A DNA stretch of 64,000 nucleotides, from assembly GCF_001679725.1 (NCBI RefSeq), contig NZ_CP016282.1, positions 1,736,001-1,800,000 of the forward strand. The letters are read 5' to 3'. Below, in pieces: positions 25,473 to 34,015 of this stretch (the stretch's first letter is position 1; each line of letters starts with the position of its first letter). The DNA is from Cryobacterium arcticum. Lineage in GTDB: Bacteria; Actinomycetota; Actinomycetes; Actinomycetales; Microbacteriaceae. The notes beneath the pieces were generated by a model, which made no database searches, was not told where the DNA came from, and was given only the letters and a program-made list of their open reading frames with translations. A program made the position numbers and the translations under genes.

Positions 25473-25982
25473 GTGGTCGATTCCGACGATAAGAAAGAAC
25501 CCGAGCAGACGGTGTCGCCGGGGAAGACGGTAGCGCCCGAGAACGCCAGGGGGAACGTCGACACGACGATGACGTTCAGCCAGGAGTTCGCGGCATCGTT
25601 GGCCGCCCTCGACTCGAACGTCACGGTCGAGGAGCAGGAAGCCATCGCCGCGCTGCCCTCCGGCTCGGCCCTGCTGGTGGTGCGCCGCGGTCCCAACTCC
25701 GGTGCGCGCTTCCTCCTGGACGCCGATGTCACCACGGTCGGCCGGCACCCCAATGCCGACATCTTCCTCGACGACGTCACGGTCTCCAGGCGTCACGCCG
25801 AGTTCCTGCGTTCAGGCCGTACCTTCCAGGTCAAGGACCTCGGATCGCTCAACGGCACCTACTTCGATGGCGAACGCATCGACCTGGCCGTCCTCACCGA
25901 CGGGTCCGAAGTGCAGGTCGGAAAATTCCGCCTGACGTTCTACGCCTCGCGGCTCGACCTCGTACACCTGGCGAGCGACTAG
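25473..25982 (+). CDS. garA: FHA-domain metabolic regulator GarA/OdhI-like
   Basis: A 169-aa protein. The FHA domain is at about 75-150 with the phosphothreonine-binding residues in TVGRHPNADIFLDDVTVSRRH (split: TVGRHPNAD, VSRRHAEF) and LGSLNGTYFDG. The N-terminal tail has adjacent threonines T31-T32 in NVDTTMTF, the position phosphorylated by PknB/PknG in GarA and OdhI. Those proteins inhibit 2-oxoglutarate dehydrogenase when unphosphorylated. GTG 25473 has AGGAGG six bases upstream. Stop TAG overlaps the next GTG by one base. Confidence 0.92.
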   Translation: MVDSDDKKEPEQTVSPGKTVAPENARGNVDTTMTFSQEFAASLAALDSNVTVEEQEAIAALPSGSALLVVRRGPNSGARFLLDADVTTVGRHPNADIFLDDVTVSRRHAEFLRSGRTFQVKDLGSLNGTYFDGERIDLAVLTDGSEVQVGKFRLTFYASRLDLVHLASD

Positions 25983-26680
25983 TGCCGGCGTCCTCCGCCC
26001 AGGCCAGGCTGCCGGGCGCGACGTCACTACTGAGTATCGGTCAGGTCCTCGCCCGGCTCACGCCGGAATTCCCCGACCTCACCCCGTCGAAGCTGCGCTT
26101 CCTCGAGGAGCAGGGGCTGGTCTCGCCGGCCCGCACCGAGTCGGGCTACCGCAAGTTCAACGGCGGCGACCTGGACCGGTTGCGCCTGATCCTGTCGATG
26201 CAGCGCGACCACTACCTGCCGCTGAAGGTCATCCGCTCCTACCTCGACGACCTCGACGCCGGCCTGTCGCCGTCGCTGCCCGGCGGAGGGGCTCCAGGGC
26301 CGAGCATGCTCGTCGTGGCCCGCCGCTTCAGCCGTGACGAACTGCTGCGCGAGTCCGGCGCCCCCGCCGCCCTCCTGCACGACGCCGTCTCGTCCTCCAT
26401 CATCCTGCCGGCCGAGCACTACGGCGAAGACGCCCTGCAGGTGCTCCGTGCCCTCGTCGACCTGCAGAAGAGCGGCATCGAACCCCGGCACCTCCGCGGG
26501 TTCCGCGGCGCGGCGGAACGCGAGCTGGGCCTGATCGAGAGCGCCCTCGTGCCGCTCGCGCGCCGCAAGGACGCCTCCAGCCGGGCCAAGGCCGCTGAGA
26601 TGGCCGTGGAGATCGCCGGCCAGCTCGAAGTGATCCGCGGCAGCCTCATCCGCTCCGCCCTGGGTCGCCTGACCAAATAA
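25982..26680 (+). CDS. ftsR: MerR-family regulator FtsR-like
   Basis: A 232-aa MerR-type regulator. The winged HTH is at about 18-85: LLSIGQVLARLTPEFP, SKLRFLEEQGLV and RTESGYRKFNGGDLDRL. It is homologous, by context and motif, to Rv1828 and to C. glutamicum FtsR, which activates ftsZ and lies directly downstream of odhI/garA as here. The C-terminal part is helical and has no visible metal or ligand motif. Start GTG 25982 overlaps the garA stop (TAGTG). A candidate target palindrome lies before ftsZ at 60121-60138. Confidence 0.88.
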   Translation: MPASSAQARLPGATSLLSIGQVLARLTPEFPDLTPSKLRFLEEQGLVSPARTESGYRKFNGGDLDRLRLILSMQRDHYLPLKVIRSYLDDLDAGLSPSLPGGGAPGPSMLVVARRFSRDELLRESGAPAALLHDAVSSSIILPAEHYGEDALQVLRALVDLQKSGIEPRHLRGFRGAAERELGLIESALVPLARRKDASSRAKAAEMAVEIAGQLEVIRGSLIRSALGRLTK

Positions 26681-26890
26681 GTCGTAGACTGCAAGTTCAA
26701 CGCATTCCAGCGCGCTCGACTCCTCGTGGCACGGATGTGGTGGGTGCGCGCGGAGCAGAATCCGTGCACGCGTCACCGTTCCCAAGACACGCCGGGGCCT
26801 TTGCACCGGATGTCACGGGTTGGGGCCGTCGGCCTCGCTAACGTTGAAGTGCGGCCTGAAGGTTCGCATCCACCCCCGAGAGGCGATCGT

Positions 26891-27442
26891 ATGAGTGAGC
26901 TCAATCCCCGAGACGATTCGTCTCGCTACGGTCAGGGACTGCTCTTCACCGACGGCATGCCCGAGCTCGACGAGAACTCCGGATACCGCGGCGCCGTCGC
27001 GGCCCGCGCCGCCGGCATCAGCTACCGCCAGCTCGACTACTGGGCCCGCACCGAACTCGTCGAACCCACCGTGCGCGGCGCGGCCGGCTCCGGCTCCCAG
27101 CGCCTCTACGGCTTCCGCGACATCCTCGTGCTCAAGCTCGTCAAGCGCCTCCTCGACACCGGCATCTCGCTGCAGCAGATCCGCACCGCGGTCAACCAGC
27201 TCCGCGAGTCCGGCGTGAACGACCTGGCCCAGACCACCCTCATGAGCGACGGCGCCAGCGTCTACCTCTGCACGTCCAACGACGAGGTCATCGACCTCGT
27301 CAGCCGCGGCCAGGGCGTCTTCGGCATCGCCGTTGGCAAGGTCCTCCGCGAGGTCGAGACCACCCTGGTCGAACTCGACACCCAGGCCAACGACCCCTCC
27401 GACGAGCTCGCCGCCCGTCGTGTCTCCCGCAAGGTCTCCTAG
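26891..27442 (+). CDS. MerR-family regulator (Rv1830-like)
   Basis: This 183-aa protein has a MerR HTH at about 36-105: GISYRQLDYWARTELV, QRLYGFRDILVLKLVKRLLDTGISLQQIR. The rest is a short helical C-terminus without a known effector pocket. It matches the third member of the garA-MerR-(bfn)-MerR order of mycobacteria; the intervening bfn gene is absent here, leaving 210 bp without a gene. ATG 26891 with AGAGG upstream. Its targets are unknown. Confidence 0.88.
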   Translation: MSELNPRDDSSRYGQGLLFTDGMPELDENSGYRGAVAARAAGISYRQLDYWARTELVEPTVRGAAGSGSQRLYGFRDILVLKLVKRLLDTGISLQQIRTAVNQLRESGVNDLAQTTLMSDGASVYLCTSNDEVIDLVSRGQGVFGIAVGKVLREVETTLVELDTQANDPSDELAARRVSRKVS

Positions 27443-27481
27443 GATCTCGACAAGCTCGATCGACGATCCCTCGCGAACTGC

Positions 27482-27522
27482 GAGAAAAGCCCCGAAAACT
27501 GGACGTTTTCGGGGCTTTTCTC
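27482..27522. terminator. Strong bidirectional terminator
   Basis: An 18-bp perfect inverted repeat (27482-27499 with 27505-27522) with a 5-base loop and TTTTC/GAAAA runs inside both arms. It sits between the convergent MerR gene (ends 27442) and ParA gene (ends 27536) and can stop transcription from either side. Confidence 0.92.
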
Positions 27523-27535
27523 ACAGCTGGCGGGA

Positions 27536-28348
27536 TTAGCGGGCGGCCGCCTCGGCGTACTCGCCGATGCGCGCCGTGCGCAGCACCCGGTCGAGCAGCT
27601 GGTCGAAGTAGTGCGCCATCTCCTGGGCGCTGTCTCCCGGCCAGGTGTGCAGCGGCTTCGCTGCGCCCTGGGCCTGCTGCAGGCTGGTGCGTTCCGGCAG
27701 CTGCGGGGTCAGCACGAGGGGGCCGAACATGTCGCGGAGCTCCTTGATGCGGAACTGGTGCTCGAGCGAGGCCGTGCGGGCCCGGTTCACGATGATGCCC
27801 AGCGGCTGCAGTCGGGGGCTGAGCCCACGACGGATCTCCTCGATCGCGCGCAGGGCGCGGTCGGCGGCGGCCACCGAGAACAGGCCGGGCTCGGTCACCA
27901 CGGCGACTCGGTCGCTGGCGGCCCACGCGGTGCGGGTGAGGGCGTTCAGCGACGGCGCGCAGTCGATGAGCACCAGGTCGTAGTCCTTCTCCACCGTGGA
28001 GAGGGCCTCCTCGAGCTTCCAGATGTCCCGGATGCTGGGGTGCGGGCCGTCGAAATTGATGGCGGAGGGGCTGCCGATCATGACGTCGATGGTGCCGGGG
28101 CGGCCGCGGGTCCAGCCGCTGGGCGCGATGGCGGCCCGCACGACTTTCTCCTTCGGCGAGGCCAGCACATCGGCCACATTGAGGTGGCCGGCGAGTTGGA
28201 TGTCGAGCCCGGTAGAGACATCTGATTGCGGATCGAGGTCGACCACGAGGGTCCGAACACCGCGGGCGAAGGCAGCAGAAGCCAGACCAAGGGTCACCGT
28301 GGTCTTGCCTACCCCTCCCTTGAGGGAGCTAACGCTAAGTACGTGCAC
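27536..28348 (-). CDS. ParA/Soj-family ATPase
   Basis: A 270-aa ParA-type ATPase. The deviant Walker A is KGGVGKTT near residue 10, Walker A' is VVDLDPQSDVSTGL and Walker B is DLVLIDCAPSLNALT. No ParB or parS is nearby, so it is an orphan, possibly like the division-site ParA proteins of corynebacteria (PldP) or Rv1708. GTG at 28348 matches homologue starts (VHVLSVSSLKGG), though a GTG at 28369 cannot be excluded; neither has a strong ribosome site. Divergent from pyc, 77 bp apart. Confidence 0.85.
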   Translation of the reverse strand: MHVLSVSSLKGGVGKTTVTLGLASAAFARGVRTLVVDLDPQSDVSTGLDIQLAGHLNVADVLASPKEKVVRAAIAPSGWTRGRPGTIDVMIGSPSAINFDGPHPSIRDIWKLEEALSTVEKDYDLVLIDCAPSLNALTRTAWAASDRVAVVTEPGLFSVAAADRALRAIEEIRRGLSPRLQPLGIIVNRARTASLEHQFRIKELRDMFGPLVLTPQLPERTSLQQAQGAAKPLHTWPGDSAQEMAHYFDQLLDRVLRTARIGEYAEAAAR

Positions 28349-28425
28349 AAGTAGATACGTTACCTTCACTAGTCTTAGAGAACCTAACCGTCAGCTGTGT
28401 GCCGCTCCCGGATCGAAAGGTCTCT

Positions 28426-31400
28426 ATGTTCACCAAAATCCTCGTCGCCAACCGTGGAGAGATAGCAATCCGCGCCTTCCGCGCCGCCTATGAATTGGGA
28501 GCAAAGACAGTCGCCGTCTTCCCGTTCGAAGACCGCAATTCGCTGCACCGGCTCAAGGCCGACGAGGCGTACGAGATCGGCGAGCCGGGTCACCCCGTAC
28601 GCGCCTACCTCGACGTGGCCGAGATCATCCGCGTGGCCAAGGAAAGTGGCGCAGACGCCATTTACCCCGGCTACGGATTCCTCTCCGAGAACCCCGACCT
28701 GGCCGAAGCGGCCAAGGCCGCCGGCATCACCTTCATCGGGCCGGGATCGCACGTGCTCGAAATGGCCGGCAACAAGGTCACCGCGAAGGAACACGCCATC
28801 GCCGCCGGTGTTCCCGTGCTCAAGTCCAGCGCACCGTCGCGCGACGTCGAGGAACTCATCGCGGCCGCCGAGGACATCGGCTTCCCCATCTTCGCCAAGG
28901 CCGTCGCCGGGGGCGGCGGACGCGGCATGCGCCGGGTCGCCACCATGGCCGACCTGCGCGGCTCACTCGAAGAAGCCATGCGGGAGGCCAACAGCGCCTT
29001 CGGCGACCCCACCATGTTCCTCGAGCAGGCCGTGCTCCGTCCGCGTCACATCGAGGTGCAGATCCTCGCGGATGCCACGGGCGAGACCGTGCACCTGTTC
29101 GAGCGGGACTGCTCCGTGCAGCGCCGCCACCAGAAGGTCATCGAGATCGCACCGGCGCCCAACCTGCCGGAGGAGATCCGCCAGCGTCTGCACAAGGACG
29201 CTGTGGCCTTCGCCCGCTCGATCGGCTACGTCAACGCCGGCACCGTCGAGTTCCTGCTCGACACCGTGGGCGAGCGCGCCGGCCAGCACGTGTTCATCGA
29301 GATGAACCCGCGCATCCAGGTGGAGCACACCGTCACGGAAGAGGTCACCGACGTCGACCTCGTGCAGTCGCAGATCCGGATCGCCGCGGGGGAGACCCTC
29401 GCCGACCTTGGCCTGAGCCAGGACTCGATCAAGCTGCGCGGCTTCGCCCTGCAGTGCCGCATCACCACGGAGGACCCCACCGCGGGTTTCCGCCCCGACA
29501 CCGGCAAGATCACCACGTACCGCTCACCCGGCGGCGCCGGTATCCGCCTGGACGGCGGCACCATCAACCCGGGCGCGCAGATCAGCCCGCACTTCGACTC
29601 GATGCTGGCCAAGCTCACCTGCCGCGGCCGCGACTACGCCTCCGCTGTCACCCGGTCCAAGCGCGCGCTGGCGGAGTTCCGCATCCGCGGCGTCTCCACC
29701 AACATCGCCTTCCTGCAGGCCGTGCTCGAGGACCCCGACTTCGCCGCCGGCGATCTGAGCACCTCGTTCATCGACGAGCGCCCGCAGCTGCTGCGCGGCC
29801 GCGCCTCGAAGGACCGCGGCACGAAGATCCTCAACTGGCTGGCCGACGTCACTGTCAACCAGCCCAACGGGGTTCCGATCACGCTGATGAACCCGGCCGA
29901 GAAGCTCCCGAAGATCGACCTCTCGCAGCCGGCGCCCGAGGGCTCCCGCCAGAAGCTGCAGCTGCTCGGCCCGGTCGGTTTCGCGAGCGCCCTGCGCGCC
30001 CAGACCGCGTTGGCCGTCACCGACACCACCTTCCGTGACGCCCACCAGTCCCTGCTGGCCACCCGGGTGCGCACCAAGGACCTCGTCGCGGTCGCGCCGC
30101 ACGTGGCCAGGCTCACCCCGGAGCTGCTCTCGGTCGAGGCCTGGGGCGGCGCCACCTACGACGTCGCTCTGCGCTTCCTCGGCGAAGACCCCTGGGAGCG
30201 CCTCGCTGCCCTGCGGGAGGCGCTGCCCAACATCAACATCCAGATGCTCCTGCGCGGCCGCAACACGGTCGGCTACACGCCGTACCCCACCGAGGTGACG
30301 GATGCGTTCGTGCGCGAGGCCAGCGACACCGGCGTCGACATCTTCCGCATCTTCGACGCCCTCAACGACGTCAACCAGATGCGCCCGGCCATCGATGCCG
30401 TGCTGAACACCGGCACCAGCGTGGCCGAGGTGGCGGTCTGCTACACGGGCGACCTGCTCGACCCGGCCGAGAGCCTCTACACGCTGGACTACTACCTGCG
30501 CCTGGCCGACCAGATCGTCGCCTCCGGCGCGCACATCCTGGCCATCAAGGACATGGCCGGCCTGCTGCGTCCGGCCGCGGCGGAGAAGCTCGTCGCGGCG
30601 TTCCGCGAACGGTTCGACCTGCCGGTGCACGTGCACACGCACGACACTCCTGGTGGCCAGCTCGCCACGCTGCTCGCGGCCTCCCGCGCCGGCGCCGACG
30701 CCGTCGATGTGGCCAGCGCGCCCATGGGCGGTACCACCAGCCAGCCCTCCGCCTCGTCGCTCGTCGCCGCCCTCGCGCACACCGAGCGCGACACGGGTAT
30801 CTCGCTGCAGAACGTCTGCGACCTGGAGCCCTACTGGGAGGACGTGCGCCGGGTCTACCACCCCTTCGAATCCGGTCTTCGCGCCCCCACCGGCCGGGTC
30901 TACAAGCACGAGATCCCCGGCGGACAGCTCTCCAACCTGCGTACGCAGGCCGTGGCGCTGGGCCTCGCCGACGACTTCGAGCTCATCGAGGACATGTACG
31001 CGGCAGCCAACACCATCCTGGGCCGGGTGCCCAAGGTGACGCCGTCCTCCAAGGTGGTCGGCGACCTCGCCCTCTACCTCGCCGCGGTGAACGCCGACCC
31101 GGCCGACTTCGAGGCCAACCCGTCCAAGTACGACGTGCCGGACTCCGTGGTGGGCTTCATGGCCGGCGAGCTGGGCGACCTGCCCGGCGGTTGGCCGGAG
31201 CCCTTCCGCAGCAAGGTCCTCGAGGGCCGCAACGTGCGGGTGAGCACCACCGAGCTCACCGCGGACGAGAAAGAAGCCCTGGGCGGCGACAGCGCCACCC
31301 GTCGCGGCATGCTCAACCAGCTGTTGTTCCCCGCGCCCACGCGGCACTTCCAGCAGATCCGTGAGCTGTTCGGCGACCTGTCCGTCGTGGACACCGTCGA

Positions 31401-31830
31401 CTACCTCTACGGCCTGCGCCAGGGCACCGAGCACTCGGTCGAGATCGACAAGGGCGTGCGGCTATACGTCGGCCTCGAGGCGATCGGCGAGGCCGACGAC
31501 AAGGGCATGCGCACCGTCATGACCATCCTCAACGGCCAGCTGCGTCCGGTGTTCGTGCGCGACCGCAGCATCGCCGTCGTGACCAAGGCCGCCGAGAAGG
31601 CGGATGCCAACCAGCCCGGCCAGGTCGCCGCCCCGTTCTCCGGAGTGGTCACCCTGCAGGTCGCCGACGGTGACCACGTCGTGGCCGGCCAGAGCGTGGC
31701 ATCCATCGAAGCCATGAAGATGGAAGCGGCCATCACCTCGCCCATCGCGGGCGTAGTGGAGCGCGTGGCGATCCCCACCACCCAGCAGGTTGACGCCGGC
31801 GACCTGCTCGTGGTGGTGCGACCACGCTAG
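28426..31830 (+). CDS. pyc: Pyruvate carboxylase
   Basis: A 1134-aa anaplerotic enzyme that carboxylates pyruvate to oxaloacetate with biotin and ATP. Domains in order: biotin carboxylase (about 1-450; KVTAKEHAI, GGGGRGMRR), carboxyltransferase (about 530-800; TDTTFRDAHQSLLATR, with metal-binding VHTHDTPGG), and a C-terminal biotin carrier with EAMKMEAAI, biotinyl lysine K1098. Length matches the single-chain family. ATG at 28426 with GAAAGG upstream. Next to the divergent parA; the functional link is not clear. Confidence 0.97.
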   Translation: MFTKILVANRGEIAIRAFRAAYELGAKTVAVFPFEDRNSLHRLKADEAYEIGEPGHPVRAYLDVAEIIRVAKESGADAIYPGYGFLSENPDLAEAAKAAGITFIGPGSHVLEMAGNKVTAKEHAIAAGVPVLKSSAPSRDVEELIAAAEDIGFPIFAKAVAGGGGRGMRRVATMADLRGSLEEAMREANSAFGDPTMFLEQAVLRPRHIEVQILADATGETVHLFERDCSVQRRHQKVIEIAPAPNLPEEIRQRLHKDAVAFARSIGYVNAGTVEFLLDTVGERAGQHVFIEMNPRIQVEHTVTEEVTDVDLVQSQIRIAAGETLADLGLSQDSIKLRGFALQCRITTEDPTAGFRPDTGKITTYRSPGGAGIRLDGGTINPGAQISPHFDSMLAKLTCRGRDYASAVTRSKRALAEFRIRGVSTNIAFLQAVLEDPDFAAGDLSTSFIDERPQLLRGRASKDRGTKILNWLADVTVNQPNGVPITLMNPAEKLPKIDLSQPAPEGSRQKLQLLGPVGFASALRAQTALAVTDTTFRDAHQSLLATRVRTKDLVAVAPHVARLTPELLSVEAWGGATYDVALRFLGEDPWERLAALREALPNINIQMLLRGRNTVGYTPYPTEVTDAFVREASDTGVDIFRIFDALNDVNQMRPAIDAVLNTGTSVAEVAVCYTGDLLDPAESLYTLDYYLRLADQIVASGAHILAIKDMAGLLRPAAAEKLVAAFRERFDLPVHVHTHDTPGGQLATLLAASRAGADAVDVASAPMGGTTSQPSASSLVAALAHTERDTGISLQNVCDLEPYWEDVRRVYHPFESGLRAPTGRVYKHEIPGGQLSNLRTQAVALGLADDFELIEDMYAAANTILGRVPKVTPSSKVVGDLALYLAAVNADPADFEANPSKYDVPDSVVGFMAGELGDLPGGWPEPFRSKVLEGRNVRVSTTELTADEKEALGGDSATRRGMLNQLLFPAPTRHFQQIRELFGDLSVVDTVDYLYGLRQGTEHSVEIDKGVRLYVGLEAIGEADDKGMRTVMTILNGQLRPVFVRDRSIAVVTKAAEKADANQPGQVAAPFSGVVTLQVADGDHVVAGQSVASIEAMKMEAAITSPIAGVVERVAIPTTQQVDAGDLLVVVRPR

Positions 31831-31885
31831 GCTGAGGCCTGATTTGGGCCCCATTCGTGGCCCGCTGAGGAACGAGGAGTCTGCT

Positions 31886-33313
31886 GTGACAGATAAACGG
31901 ACAGACGATGCCTATCCGCACGACGAGGGTGACGGCGAGCTGACCCCGGCTCCGGCTTCGGCCAGGGCCGCGGGCGCCGCCGGCACCTCGGTGCGGGCCG
32001 GCGACGAGTATCACAGCGAACTCCCGCCGCACACCTTCGACAACCTCGCGGCGGCCCTGCCCGAGAGCCTGGGGGTGCCCCTCGGCGACGGGTCGCGGCC
32101 CGTGTCGGCGGCTTCCTCTGCGCCGTCGTCCGCGCTGACCCGCGGATCCGGGCGGCCCGCCGGAACGGCCCGGACGGCCGGTGACCCGTCGGCGCATGCC
32201 CACCCCGGCACACACACCATCGAGATCGTCACCCCGCAGCCCGCGCGCGAGCTGGCCGTTCCCGTCGGAGCCAGCGGCACCGCCGCCGCGGCGCTCTCGC
32301 TCGGCACCGGTCCGACCGGTGCGCCCACCGGCAGCCGGCGCGAACGCACCCGCACCGACACCGTCGCCCCGGAGTCCGCGTCGATGCTCACCTCTGACCG
32401 GTTGCTCGAGGTCAACCGGCGCACCCGGCGCGCCCCCCAGGGCAGCTGGAACCGGTTCGTCTACAGCGCCTCCCTGCACCTGATCAACCTGGGTGACTCC
32501 GCCGCTGTGCGCGCTCACCAGGCCATGGACGAACGTATCCGCAAGCAGTTCGAGGGCGGCGCCCGCTTCGTACCGGTCCTCACCCGCAAGGGCGGCGTGG
32601 GCAAGACCACGGTCACCGCGCTCATGGGCATGGCCCTCGCCGACGCCCGCGAGGACCGGATCATCGCCGTCGACGCCAACCCCGACCGCGGCACGCTCTC
32701 CGAACGAGTGACGAAGCAGACCAGGTCCACCGTGCGCGACGTCGTCACCAAGGCCGCGTCCATCGGCGGCTTCACCGACTTCTCCGCTCTGGTGTCCCGG
32801 GACGAGACCCGGCTGGACATCCTCGCCAGCGACACCGACCCGCTGCTCTCCGAGGCGTTCGACGAGAACGACTACAACGTCGTCGCCGACCTCGCGGCCC
32901 GGTTCTATTCGATCGTGCTCACCGACTGCGGCACCGGCATCGTGCACTCCGTCATGCGGGCCACCCTGCAGCGGGCCGATTCCATCGTCATCGTCTCCGG
33001 CGGCAGCGTCGACGAGGCACGACTGGCGTCGGAGACCCTCACCTGGCTGGAGGCCAACGGCTACGGCGACCTGGTGCGCAACGCCGTGGTGGCCCTGAAC
33101 ACGGCCACGCAGGGCACCAACCTGGTCAAGCTCGAGGAGATCGAGTCGCACTTCAGGTCCCGCGTGCGCGAGATCGTGCGGATCCCGTACGACCCGCAGC
33201 TGGCCGCCGGCAGTGTCGTGTCCTACAAGGACCTCAAGCCGATCACGCGGCTGGCCGCCCGCACCCTGGCCGCCCTGGTCGTGGAAGGTCTGCCCGCCGA
33301 GCGACGCGCCTGA
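31886..33313 (+). CDS. ParA/MinD-like ATPase with long disordered N-terminus
   Basis: A 475-aa protein. The first 215 residues are low-complexity and rich in Ala, Pro, Gly and Thr. A ParA/MinD-type ATPase follows, with [15 protein letters not shown] (about 236-250), [12 protein letters not shown] and a Walker B-like IVLTDCGTG. This layout resembles MinD-like ATPases near actinobacterial type VII secretion (EspI-like) and flagellar loci, but no secretion gene is nearby here. GTG 31886 has GAGGAG upstream. It begins 55 bp after pyc and may share its transcript. Function unknown. Confidence 0.82.
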   Translation: MTDKRTDDAYPHDEGDGELTPAPASARAAGAAGTSVRAGDEYHSELPPHTFDNLAAALPESLGVPLGDGSRPVSAASSAPSSALTRGSGRPAGTARTAGDPSAHAHPGTHTIEIVTPQPARELAVPVGASGTAAAALSLGTGPTGAPTGSRRERTRTDTVAPESASMLTSDRLLEVNRRTRRAPQGSWNRFVYSASLHLINLGDSAAVRAHQAMDERIRKQFEGGARFVPVLTRKGGVGKTTVTALMGMALADAREDRIIAVDANPDRGTLSERVTKQTRSTVRDVVTKAASIGGFTDFSALVSRDETRLDILASDTDPLLSEAFDENDYNVVADLAARFYSIVLTDCGTGIVHSVMRATLQRADSIVIVSGGSVDEARLASETLTWLEANGYGDLVRNAVVALNTATQGTNLVKLEEIESHFRSRVREIVRIPYDPQLAAGSVVSYKDLKPITRLAARTLAALVVEGLPAERRA

Positions 33314-33344
33314 GCGTCGCCGGCACCTCCGCTGCACCCTGCCA

Positions 33345-33386
33345 ATCCGTACCCGCCGATCCGTACCCGCTCACCCATACCCGCCA
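33345..33386 (+). repeat. Three tandem 14-bp repeats between the ParA-like gene and def
   Basis: The unit ATCCGTACCCGCCG occurs at 33345, 33359 and, with a few changes, 33373. It lies in a C-rich 146-bp gap and shows no hairpin or promoter form. Probably slippage DNA. Confidence 0.75.
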
Positions 33387-33459
33387 ACCCCGCACCTCGC
33401 CCACCTGTACCGCGACCGACGCCGAACCGGCCGCCGCTGAACCCGAAGAGAGTCACCCC

Positions 33460-33951
33460 GTGCCCGAACGCCAGATCCGCCTGCTGGGCGATCCCGTCCT
33501 CAAGACCCGCTCAGAGCCGATCGGCACGATCGACGCGCGCGTGCGGAGCCTGGTGGAGGACCTCGTCGACAGCGTGAAGCTGCCGGGCCGCGCGGGCGTC
33601 GCCGCGTCGCAGATCGGCGTCAACCTGCGGGCGTTCAGCTACAACATCGACGGCGATATCGGCTACATCCTCAACCCGGTCATCGTGGAGCTTTCGGGCG
33701 AACCGGAGCTGGTCGACGAGGGCTGCCTGTCGGTGCCCGGCCTGTGGTACCCCACGCGCCGGTTCCCGTTCGCCCGGGTCACCGGCATCGACCTCGACGG
33801 GAACGCCGTCGAGCTGGCCGGTGAGGGCCTGCTGGCCCAGGCCCTGCAGCACGAGACCGACCACCTGGACGGGCTGCTCTATCTCGACAGGCTCGACAAG
33901 GAGAGCCGGCGGGCGGCCATGAAGGAAGTCCGCGAGTCGGACTGGTTCTAG
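33460..33951 (+). CDS. def: Peptide deformylase
   Basis: This 163-aa metalloenzyme removes the N-formyl group from nascent proteins. The three family motifs are present: [11 protein letters not shown] (motif 1, near 47), EGCLSVPG (motif 2; Cys ligand), and QHETDHLDG (motif 3; HExxH with catalytic Glu). GTG at 33460. It stands alone, with no fmt beside it. Confidence 0.96.
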   Translation: MPERQIRLLGDPVLKTRSEPIGTIDARVRSLVEDLVDSVKLPGRAGVAASQIGVNLRAFSYNIDGDIGYILNPVIVELSGEPELVDEGCLSVPGLWYPTRRFPFARVTGIDLDGNAVELAGEGLLAQALQHETDHLDGLLYLDRLDKESRRAAMKEVRESDWF

Positions 33952-34015
33952 GCCAGGCCTGCGGGCCGGACGGGCCCGGCCCAGGGCCGGCATCGCCCGA
34001 CCCTGAGCTCCTGAG

